Origin: Acanthaster planci
Taxonomy: Eukaryota > Echinodermata > Asteroidea > Valvatida > Acanthasteridae
NCBI RefSeq assembly: GCF_001949145.1
Contig: NW_019091435.1
Coordinates: 441,608-470,758, forward strand
Reading direction: 5' to 3'
Length of the DNA: 29,151 nt
Shown: one piece after another, positions 20,891-29,151 of the stretch
How the letters are laid out: every line of letters begins with the position of its first letter
How positions within the stretch are numbered: position 1 is the first letter of the stretch
Translations under genes and position numbers: made by a program
Notes under the pieces: generated by a model
What the model was told of the DNA's origin: nothing
What the model saw: only the letters and a program-made list of their open reading frames with translations
Databases searched by the model: none

Positions 20891-22463
20891 TGATTTTATG
20901 CAATTATATTGTGAAAAAACTGCAACACAAAATTAGGCAATTGCTATGCAAACAAAATATCGCCTAGCAGCGTCTGCTATGAAGATATTTTAAGGAAATC
21001 CATCACATTACATCTACAGTGTTTCTCCATAACTTGCTCTACCTGGTTGGAGTATTGAATTGGACACATTTTCCTTCTGCTTATTGACTCTGTAATTTCT
21101 TTACTGTCAAAAATCCGATTTTTTAAAATACTATTTCATATTGTTCTCATTACAAAGCATCTACTAAATAAATAACAGCCCAGTCAAACATCTTTGACAC
21201 TGCAGCTGATCTAATCCAAATGTGTAATGTCAAATAGGACAATCAAACCCAAACTGGGATCTACTGGCTTACATACTGTATCCATAACATGTAAAAGTTG
21301 GTACCCAGTTACAATCCATCAATCCCTCATCGATAACATTATACACACTCATCACATGATGGCACCCTATCCTTTGTGTTTACTCTCCAATTTTATGATG
21401 GAGAACTTGTTTAGAGAGCTTCTTAGCCCAATGATATTCTATGCAATTGATTCTCTTCAGAGATATGCAGATAATGAATGACTTTTACTTCATATAATAT
21501 GTATGACAAAAGGAAACACCCTTCCTCATTTAGTATTTGTAAATTGTAGAGCATTGACACACTGAACATCTCAACATCTACATGTATCGAGTGAATCAAG
21601 CTTGACAAATGGTTTCTTATATTCCTAAGGTGAATATGTGTGAATTCCCAGGACAGTTTAATTTATAATGCTCTTTACAAAGCCCTGGCATCCATTTGCA
21701 CAGATTGCGACTAATTTGCCTTACTGCAGTGGAGGAGAGACACAAGGCACAGGGGAGTATGATAAGTGTTGTCTCAAGGCAAAAAGCCCAATTGATTTAC
21801 AGCACTACATGTACACCTCCAGAGGCATATAGAGTGCTTGGAGTAAGGCAAGCTATTACTTCACAGCAGGAAGTCTATTGATTAGCCATAGCAGAGAGAC
21901 TAAACCAGTCTGCCATCAGGAGAGATACTGTACTTAGACATCTGCAGACTGTTGATGGAATTGTTGCAGGACAGAAACTTCAATTTGACTTGGGTTCTGC
22001 CCATATCTGTAAAACCTCCATGCATTTGTTGACTGGAAAAATGTTTTACAACTGTACTAAGTACCCACCAGTACATGTACATGTATTTTGAAATGCTAGG
22101 AAACAGGCCAAACTAGATGTACATGTAATTACAGCTAATGTACATGTACACCATGCCTGTCAAAGAGCCCATGAAATTCATATTATGCGATCCGTGTACA
22201 TGCATGTATTTTAACCCAATTTATATTCTTTTCATTTAACTTTAAATTTAAGGGCATTTTGGTGACCTTCGGGTTTTATGACAATGCAATATTCATGAGG
22301 CAAGTGTTACATGTACATATATGTCATTCCATAAGGCAACCTTAAGAGTTATAGTTTATTTCAGCACCAAAATTTCAAGAACCTTTGAAATCGTGATACT
22401 CTGAATTTTCTGTAAATTAACCAAAGAGATACATGTACATGAACCAGTAGTAGTAGATTGAAC

Positions 22464-22515
22464 ACAATGTGTGTTCACAATGTGTGTTCACAATGTGTGT
22501 TCACAATGTGTGTTC
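22464..22515. repeat. 13-bp minisatellite, four copies
   Basis: ACAATGTGTGTTC repeated four times without change. Each unit can partly pair with itself (ACA...TGT). Confidence 0.97.
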
Positions 22516-22780
22516 CAAAGTGCAATCCATGTTACAGGCCCTTTGAATTAACAGTTTTGAAGTTACTTTGGTTTTAACTACATGTACTAATACTATAGAA
22601 AATAAATTCCAAAATAGGCATTTCAATATGGTATGATAGAGATGTACATTAGAACAGACAGAGTTATACAACACTTACAGTTACATGTACATTCCAAGTT
22701 CCAGAGTGCACTCAAATGAAAGGATGTAAAGTACATATTCAGAAATCAAGCTTAAGTTACAAACCTGTACATGTACATGT

Positions 22781-22879
22781 GTTAATGTACAGTACGTCTG
22801 TACATGTACATAGGTTAATGTACAGTACGTCTGTACATGTACATAGGTTAATGTACAGTACGTCTGTATATGTACATGT
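22781..22879. repeat. 33-bp minisatellite, three copies, with a palindromic core
   Basis: Units start at 22781, 22814 and 22847, each 33 bases: GTTAATGTACAGTACGTCTG followed by TACATGTACATAG, with small changes in the last. A partial copy of the end precedes it (22765-22780). Since 33 is a multiple of 3 and stops are absent, both strands show open frames with repeated peptides (YVHVQTYCTLT, VHVHRLMYSTS); neither is likely to be a gene. Confidence 0.95.
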
Positions 22880-23260
22880 TTGCAAGAAATGCACGAGTGC
22901 AAAAGAACTGACTTGAAATGGGTTTCAGTCAGTCTCTCTTATACGGTATTTTCAGCATTTTAATAAACATGCACATGTACATATACCAGTACCTGCTGTC
23001 CAACTTTTCAAGCTTAGTTTCAAATACATCCATGCAAGCCATCATCTTGTAAACGTTGTCGGTCACTCTCCTTGGTGGACTAACAAAAAGATGCAACAAG
23101 AACTCTGGAAAGTGGTTCTTGCATTTATAAACACTTCCTTTGTTTGCAGTGACTCACAGATACATGAACATGTCTAGACAAGGTACACATTTAACTTACA
23201 GTTGGAATGTTTAAATGAATTGTACAATACAAGACAAAGTAAGTCTGATGCTATACTTAC

Positions 23261-23453
23261 AGGTTACTTCCAACGTAGCATTGTTGCTGACAGCTTCTCC
23301 AAGGTAGTTGGTGGCAACACATTGATAGGTGCCCACGTCAGCATTGTTTCCTTTACTGTGAATGACACGTAAGAAGAAGAGTTCTCCGGGGTTGAGCATG
23401 GAGCGATGCCCATCACCCGATAACAGGTCTAATCTCTCTCCATCCTTCAGCCA
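23261..23453 (-). CDS. robo: robo exon: second half of Ig1
   Basis: 193-base exon, entering in phase 0 and leaving in phase 1. It follows the acceptor CTACCTGTACAG and ends at CCT|GTAAGT. It starts with the conserved Ig Trp (WLKDGERLDLL) and carries the second disulfide Cys in DVGTYQCVATNYLGEAVS, ending at NNATLEVT. This is the most conserved stretch of Robo: the segment LFFLRVIHSKG matches the family, in which Ig1 is the main Slit-binding domain. NAT is a possible N-glycosylation site, equivalent to NAS in vertebrate Robo (from memory). The first half of Ig1, with the first Cys, must be on an exon further upstream that I could not find. The reading frame stays open a little past the acceptor, but that part does not look like Ig. 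Confidence 0.93.
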
Positions 23454-26155
23454 CTGTACAGGTAGAATTAAATAAAACTTCCATAACAATATGCACAGTC
23501 ACATTATTCATAACTTCCTGGGAATCTTTTGTGAGAAAATGTGAACATATAGATAATGCAGACATTTATAAGTAATATAGCGGTACATGCAAGTGTCTGC
23601 ACCTTTATGTGCAAAGTAAGCGCTGCTGGAAGAATATAACCCGAGTGGTCATTCTATGGAACAAAAGTTTGCCCTGTGCAGTGTGACCTTATCTCTTTGA
23701 AATTTGAAGGTCATTCTAAGAAACAAGGCAGTCAGCTTGTCCACTATGACATGACTGACTGCATTATGAAAATACATGTCATACAAGTGTACATGTACAT
23801 GTCCATGCATTCCAAACCAACCATAACATGTATGTATTGGCTTTGGAAACTCTCTTTGAGATTTCACAAACAAATGCTCTTCCAATCTCTTCTGGCTGGA
23901 AATAACCAAATACATGTACATGTATATGTTTACTGCCCGGGTTTTGTTTCAGCAATACCATTTCCTATGTCAGGGTTTTGAGTTGCAGTGTACACACACC
24001 TTAAGTCTCACGGCATACAGACATGTCTGCCCTTCTTCAGACAAGAACTCTTTAATTCTGCCTAGCAATACTCAACAAACACATCCCCATACCCATATCA
24101 AGGTAAAGCCGGCTTCCAAGCTCACCTCACCATAAATCACTTCTTAGCCTCCATTTATTATTCCTTTTTATCAGATCTTGGTGGCAGATTTACTTTTCTC
24201 AAAATATCTCTGATGTTTACATAAAGTGAGAATTTCTGGATATATTCAACTACCATGACACCATACAAAAAATTCTACAACATAAATTTGTAATAAATGT
24301 ACACGGAAAAATAAATGACATGTATATCAGTACAAGTCACTGCTTTCATGAAGGTACATGCTATGTTTCCTTTAAAGACCACCAAAAAGTCCGATTCCTG
24401 TTTTAAATAAGTCAGGCAGAGTAGCAGACTCAAAACATGTTGAATATGGTTTAAGAGTGCTTTTAAAACAATGTTTAAACAATGTCAACATTATGAAAGC
24501 AGGCATATCACTAAAATAGTTTGGTCATGAGATATCTTTTACATTGTACACAGATTTTAAAGAAAATTATTGCCATTTGCTGAAACTCTGCCATAAAAAG
24601 TCTTGAGTTGTTCTCTGAAAATGGTACAAAATGATGATCTAGTGATGAAAAGAGGTGGCATCGCTGCTACGGGTACGGAACTTATAGGAATGGTTTTAAT
24701 TTTGTTACTCCATGGCAGTGTCCAAAAAGAGCTGCCAAGGGAGCAATGAAAGCATCTTGCTTTGACAATGATGAGAAGCCAAAAAGCCTGTAACCAATGG
24801 CAACCTGCTTATATGCTATTGGTAACTCTCACAAGGTCACATTATACACAATATGCCATCATATCCAAACCTCCACACTGCTGGATGCATGCATTCTCTG
24901 CATTATCAGGACTGGTGTATATGCATTATCATTTCTACTGCTGTGAATGGGCACACTGTCAATACAGTAATTGTTCATGTAAATAAAAAACATTTGTTCT
25001 TGATGCTACTTAATCACAGAATGTTTAAAAAACTGTGAAGGAAGGTGGAGATGAAGTGTATCATTCATTCAGTGGTGTATACTATCATACACATTCAATA
25101 AATTAACCAGAACATGGCAGCATCTTAGAATGACTCAGTGACTCAAGCCACAGTCCACATCTTCATTCCTTGTCTTGCCAGTGCAGATCTGGGAAATAAT
25201 GAGCCTTTTAATGGGGACTTTGAAAAGAAATTCTGTACATGTAGGTGCTGGAGCAACCATTGTGGTCAAGTTAGACCAAGAATATCACTCAGACACATGT
25301 GGGTGCTAAAACTTTTTGAATTTGTCTTGTCTTATCACTTTAATATAAAATAGACACTTTTTTATTTACCATACATAGAGAAGGGAGCGAACCCTCTACC
25401 CAATATGAATAACAAGGACACCACTTTGTCCTCACAAAAAAGGTCATTTCACTAAAAAAGGGACCTCCAGAATCCAATCTCCCAAGGGGAAACCAGACAT
25501 ACACATAAAACAACCAAGCCAAAACTCTCAAAGGATTAAGACCAACTTAAGGCGTGACAAATACGAAAGAACTTGTGGTCAAAGAATTTATGCTTAAATA
25601 ACAGAGTTCTTCAAGACTGGAGTAAAACTACCATTAGTAAAAGCCACCTACTAGCATGATTAATGTGCTCAATTAATTCCACACATCTCTGGGAAATAAA
25701 ACATTGCAACGTTTCTCCCATTTTTCTTAATTTGTCCCTGGCTTTAAAGCAGCAGTCAGCATATAATCAGGTTAAATGCAATGCTGTCAGTTTGAGTCCA
25801 TCAGAAGTTGAGTCACCGTCTGCCAACTATTCACAAAGAAGCACAAAGATCCCTGTACATTTGAAGAATAATTGAACTGTCTCTGTCCATCTACATGTAC
25901 ATGTACTTACTCAGCGTCCATCAAATAAGATAGTAAATCTTATATCATAGTTTTAAAAATTCACCAGAACTACGGATCTTATCTGATTGTTTCTACATAC
26001 AGATCCTATGGCTTCTTCATACATCATTTGAAGTTTAACTTGACTTCATTCATTAGCTTGACTTCACTCCGAATGTGAGTAGCACTTATTTCATCACAAA
26101 TAATCAGTGTGGCATAAAAAATCAAAGTTACCCCCAAAACACATTTTCTTACCCT

Positions 26156-26291
26156 CCTCAATCCTTCAAAATCCTCTGGGTGGTTTAGGATTGAGGCTAC
26201 ATGGCAAACTTGCATTGCTACCTAAGGATACCATTCGCACTGCGCCTCAACATAATGAGAGGAATTGCTGGAGGATTTTGAAGGATTGAGG
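26156..26291. repeat. Perfect 21-bp inverted repeat in a decayed repeat cluster
   Basis: 26156-26176 (CCTCAATCCTTCAAAATCCTC) is the exact reverse complement of 26271-26291, with 94 bases between. Two weaker forward copies of the right arm follow at about 26323 (GGAGGATTTGGGGGGACTGAGG) and 26383 (TTGGAGATTTTGAAGAATTAAGG, slightly shifted), about 55-61 bases apart. This suggests a small transposon or satellite remnant. Confidence 0.85.
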
Positions 26292-26544
26292 CAGTGGACA
26301 CCCCTCCACAGAACATATTCAAGAACTATTGGAGGATTTGGGGGGACTGAGGCTGTATCCGTTTTTTTTCAAGGGGGGTAGTTGGAGATTTTGAAGAATT
26401 AAGGGTTTATCCAAGCCAAAAAAGCCTAGGTGGTTAGGGTTAATAATGGAATTAATAATGTCTTGGCCAGTCTTGAATGTGCATTTAAGGCCGGCTCAGC
26501 AGAATGGACGCAGCTAATGCCTGAGCTGCAGGTGAAGGCTTTAT

Positions 26545-26624
26545 CAGCGTTCATTCTCCTGAGCTGGTCTTAAACATTAGTTGAAGACAGACCAAGCACA
26601 TGTTTATTCTCATTCATAGATACC
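26545..26624. repeat. Copy A of a dispersed repeat also found near 28.0 kb
   Basis: It shares CTCCTGAGCTGGTCT exactly with 28041-28055. It then shares a diverged stretch ending TTTATTCTCATTCATAGATACC, where the other copy has TTTATTCCCATTCATAAATACC. CTCTCGACCAATAGGAAT at 26791-26808 recurs at 28907-28924, so the shared unit may reach about 26810. Confidence 0.65.
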
Positions 26625-27985
26625 ATTTTTGTCAGAGAGCCAAATGAAGTCAACATAGGCTAAATTTCCAAGAATTTTGTTCAAGAATTTTGCTTTCATT
26701 TTCCAAATCACCCTCATGTAGTCTAAAAGAATCTCCTTATATGGACTTAGTGCACGTGTGGTGAGTTCTGCATGCCACGACACACACAGACTCTCGACCA
26801 ATAGGAATGGATTAAACTGTTTTGTATCCAGGTGCCAGCGCATTTTTACACAGCGGACAATATTAAAATATCCCAGCGGGCATTATGAAATGTTAATACA
26901 AGGTTATGTTGCTCATTGTGGAATACGGAAACTGTCTAAGGTAATTATGAATGGCCAATCAACAGCCAAAAATGTACCAATTCTTTTGATCATTCCCCAC
27001 TTTTGAGGACTGGTCAGTTTAGTTCTTATTATGATCTTGGTAAGACACAATCACATCAGATTACTAAACCCACAGCTGAGAACTTTTAAAATCCACCAAG
27101 AGGTTTTTGGAGAAAAAATTAAGTACATGTAAAATCTGTAAATGCATGCATGTTCTGTTTGTGCAAACTGCTACACATACTGTACATGTGCATGTGCATC
27201 TTCTAGCTATCAGTTTAAAGGCCACACCTCAGTGACAGCAATCACACAAATCTCATGCATGGGCATTTCTGAACCTACAGTTTGTCTGCTAGCTATGTAC
27301 AAGAACATCCAGACTTAATCCAGAGTGCAAGAGCAGTGCCAGTAACACACATGAAGAAGCAATTTCCAGAGAGATTATATGTGAACTGTGAAATCAGCAG
27401 TGGATGAAAGATAGCATAGGGGCTTTTGAAGCTGGCGACACACAGGCTCTAGTCTCAGGTCAGCTTTGCCTGTCGTCAGTTCATGGGCCCACCTAAGCCA
27501 GGTTGCAATTATCATCCACCCGCAAACCAAGCAGCAAAATAGAAATTACACACTGGCGCATGCCAACCGGTTCAACATGTATGTCTCAACAGGCAAGAAA
27601 AGTCAGTCAGTCCAGAAAATATCAAGCAGAACAAAAATCTTGGAAGCTACATGTAGCGAAAAGCAAATGAGAGACAAAATGCAATGATCTACAGATACTG
27701 CAGGAAATCCATAGACATGTGCATGTAAATAGCAATAGGTGCTGTAGATGTCCACAACCAGTGTGTTACTTATCATCACATCTTCTCTATTTGTCACCAG
27801 TGAGAAGGGACTTATTAGCAGTTGTCTTTGTTGAGAAAATTGAAGTAGAGACATTTTCTGTCATGTTTAACCAAACACTGCCATCAGCAACACTTGAATG
27901 GGTCGCTTAAGTCTGCAGAAAGTTCATTCTTGGTTAGTAAGAGCTAATGCCTCAACTTCACATTTCCCCCACTGCTGTTAAACGA

Positions 27986-28100
27986 GGGAATAAATATGTG
28001 TTGGACCAATCTTGGGCTCAGGCAATAATCAGCCTTCATGCTCCTGAGCTGGTCTCCTGAGCATTTAAGACCAGCCCAGCACATATTGGTATTTATTCCC
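27986..28100. repeat. Palindromic 115-bp unit (copy B of the dispersed repeat)
   Basis: The ends GGGAATAAATA (27986-27996) and TATTTATTCCC (28090-28100) are exact reverse complements. Inside, GCTCAGG and CCTGAGC are also inverted. It contains the CTCCTGAGCTGGTCT word shared with copy A. Confidence 0.75.
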
Positions 28101-28967
28101 ATTCATAAATACCTTGTGTAGAATTCAGCAAACTTTGCTGGAATTCTGTACATTAAATTTGTCGTTTTGCAACTTTTTTGAGCATTTTTCCGCATTCAAT
28201 GTTCACGGGCCACTCCAAACTGACTTGTGTCTGCCTCGACTTGATTTAAAATGGTATGAACTAGATCGGATACCAGACTAAAGTTGTCACTGCCATTGAA
28301 AATCCAGAAGAGAATGGGTAATAAATGTAAACACAGCTACAACTCTTTGCAAAACTCAAGATCATTGTATTTCTTAACAAAAGAAAAATTTAATATAGAT
28401 GAGACTAAAACTGGGAATTCAAATTATAAACTTTTGAAACAACTAAAATCAAATTTGCTTTAATATATTTTCAGCATTGTCAGCACATCAATTCTGCACG
28501 ACATGTCGATATAAATTACCGTAAAGAGAAGAAGCTCTGATAATGTGTCTTCTCAGCATTATTAGAGAAAATAATCTATAAATGCTGCCAAATTATTGCT
28601 TAGCGTCATCTGAAATGGCATACTGGTGACAATTATGATGGTTGCAGGCTGTTTTTACCACAATTTTGCCCATGAATGTGCAGTTAGCAAAGACAGATTG
28701 TGCAGACATTGCCGTCAAGTTAACAGCCATGTTGTTACGGCTGTCAATGCGAGGCCGACGCAGATCTGTATACAGACCATGGACTGTGCTGTGTGGCATG
28801 GGCACGGTTGCTGTGCGTGTGTAGTGTAACGTGAATGTCCTTGTTCAGGGGCCACTTTGTTGCCGTTGGTGTTTTATCGTCCGTTTAAGACCAGCCACAT
28901 GACGGGCTCTCGACCAATAGGAATAGCTAAAATGTCTGAGGTATTTATGAATAGGGGTATTACCAGT
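28085..28967. mobile_element. Possible DNA transposon bounded by about 27-bp inverted repeats
   Basis: The left end runs from ATTGGTATTTATTCCC to ATTCATAAATACCT. The reverse complement of the right end runs from ACTGGTAATACCCC to TATTCATAAATACCT, a close match with a 2-base length difference. GGTATTTAT...ATAAATACC at 28088-28113 also forms a 9-bp hairpin on its own. The interior (about 28590-28830) is richer in GC and has short open frames on both strands with no recognised protein. No target duplication was seen, so the true ends are uncertain. Confidence 0.5.
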
Positions 28968-29151
28968 TATTATTTAGTTTGTTAACCCTCCTATGCTGAA
29001 GTCACTCTTTGGGTCACTCAGTAAACACCTCCAAGAAGCACAGCTGTGTCGTGTTGTGCACTGCACCAACTGTCCCTCACAGGAATATCAGATTGCACTT
29101 ATGTACTGCCCAATAACTGTGCTTCACTGTTTCATATGCATCATTGTGCAG

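Larger units (their letters stand above)
16970..23260 (-). other. robo intron, Ig1 to Ig2
   Basis: 6291-base phase-1 intron, the longest bounded one here. It holds a hAT-type element, a LINE 3' end, a second hAT-like terminus near 20565, two minisatellites and many TACATGTA and ACCGGTA words. No further Ig exon was found on the minus strand. Confidence 0.8.
353..23453 (-). other. robo: Robo-like axon guidance receptor gene, partial, 14 exons
   Basis: Roundabout receptors are single-pass membrane proteins that bind Slit ligands through Ig1-Ig2 and steer axons and migrating cells. The joined exons (193+191+91+139+128+125+163+160+128+201+150+122+217+122 bases) give 2130 bases, 710 codons, with every phase matching. 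The domain order is half Ig1, Ig2-Ig5, FN1, FN2, half FN3, as in Robo (5 Ig + 3 FN). The best family marks are FFLRVIHSKG and NYLGEAVSNNATLEV in Ig1 and ECQPPRGYPEPTVTW at the start of Ig2, which match the Robo signature closely. Missing are the start codon, signal peptide, first half of Ig1, end of FN3, membrane span and cytoplasmic tail; all should lie outside the window or in unseen exons. Introns shrink from 6.3 kb at the 5' side to 0.2-0.4 kb around the FN domains. Which Robo paralogue this is cannot be told from the ectodomain alone. Confidence 0.93.
23454..29151 (-). other. Upstream robo intron or 5' region, no exon recognised
   Basis: 5.7 kb upstream of the Ig1 half-exon. By phase, the preceding exon must end in phase 0 with the first half of Ig1 (a Cys about 15 residues before its end). 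I scanned likely donors on the minus strand and found no Ig-like sequence. The stretch holds inverted-repeat and palindromic elements at 26156-26291, 26545-26624 and 27986-28967, and TACATGTAC words near 23790, 23915 and 25895. Confidence 0.6.

Noticed and set aside
22681-22916. Open frames on both strands with repeated peptides (YVHVQTYCTLT and VHVHRLMYSTS)
   Set aside because: They are the 33-bp minisatellite read in two directions; no domain and no start context.
24001-24050. CTGAAGAAGGGC-like word and the palindrome CAGACATGTCTG (24018-24029) as a retroelement or ribozyme
   Set aside because: The word is common in several repeat families, but no further motif, catalytic core or border could be seen.
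25340-25531. Minus-strand frame starting MRVLAWLFYVYVWFPLG, like a signal peptide, as a possible robo first exon
   Set aside because: The rest has no Ig features, the donor near 25372 does not end the exon in a fitting phase with an Ig1 sequence, and hydrophobic starts arise easily by chance.
25860-25960. Exon ending at the strong donor GCTGA|GTAAGTACATG near 25910
   Set aside because: Frames upstream meet stops within about 10 codons and contain no Ig Cys or signal sequence.
26024-26215. Minus-strand frame ending at a GTAAGA donor as an upstream exon
   Set aside because: It is made of the inverted-repeat arm at 26156-26176 and has no Ig features.
28593-28829. Overlapping open frames on both strands as a transposase remnant
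   Set aside because: No catalytic or DNA-binding motif recognised; kept only as part of the possible element at 28085-28967.

Overview
The window is a piece of an animal nuclear genome, not a bacterial one: coding sequence comes in short exons with GT/AG introns, is AT-rich between exons, and is surrounded by eukaryotic transposon remnants. The intronic DNA is packed with the palindromic words TACATGTACATGTA and ACCGGTA, as in draft genomes of marine invertebrates. I cannot fix the phylum from sequence alone.

One gene is recognisable, on the minus strand: a Roundabout (Robo) axon-guidance receptor. Fourteen exons can be placed to the base, from 23453 (upstream) down to 353 (downstream). They join in frame into 2130 coding bases, exactly 710 codons, with every splice phase matching. 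They encode, in order, the second half of Ig1, Ig2, Ig3, Ig4, Ig5, fibronectin type III domains FN1 and FN2, and the first half of FN3. The signal peptide and first half of Ig1 lie 5' of 23453 and were not found in the 5.7 kb available. The rest of FN3, the membrane span and the cytoplasmic CC motifs lie beyond position 1.

Region by region: 1-2544 holds the FN exons, separated by short introns (220-434 bases). 2545-14459 holds Ig5 to the second half of Ig2, with introns of 0.8-2.9 kb, a tRNA-like fragment near 4.0 kb and a 64-bp minisatellite at 9257-9512. 14460-16969 holds an assembly gap (577 N) whose left edge carries a near copy of the Ig2 exon end found on its right. 16970-23260 is a 6.3 kb intron with a short hAT-type transposon (18481-18867, imperfect 8-bp target duplication), a decayed LINE 3' end and ACATGT-rich minisatellites. 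23454-29151 is the remaining upstream intron or 5' region, holding palindromic and inverted-repeat elements near 26.1-26.8 kb and 28.0-29.0 kb.

All seven domain boundaries carry phase-1 introns, and each domain is also cut by one internal intron. No new multi-gene system is visible. The points most worth a second look are the duplicated exon end at the gap, the shared internal intron positions between domains, and the two families of mobile elements.
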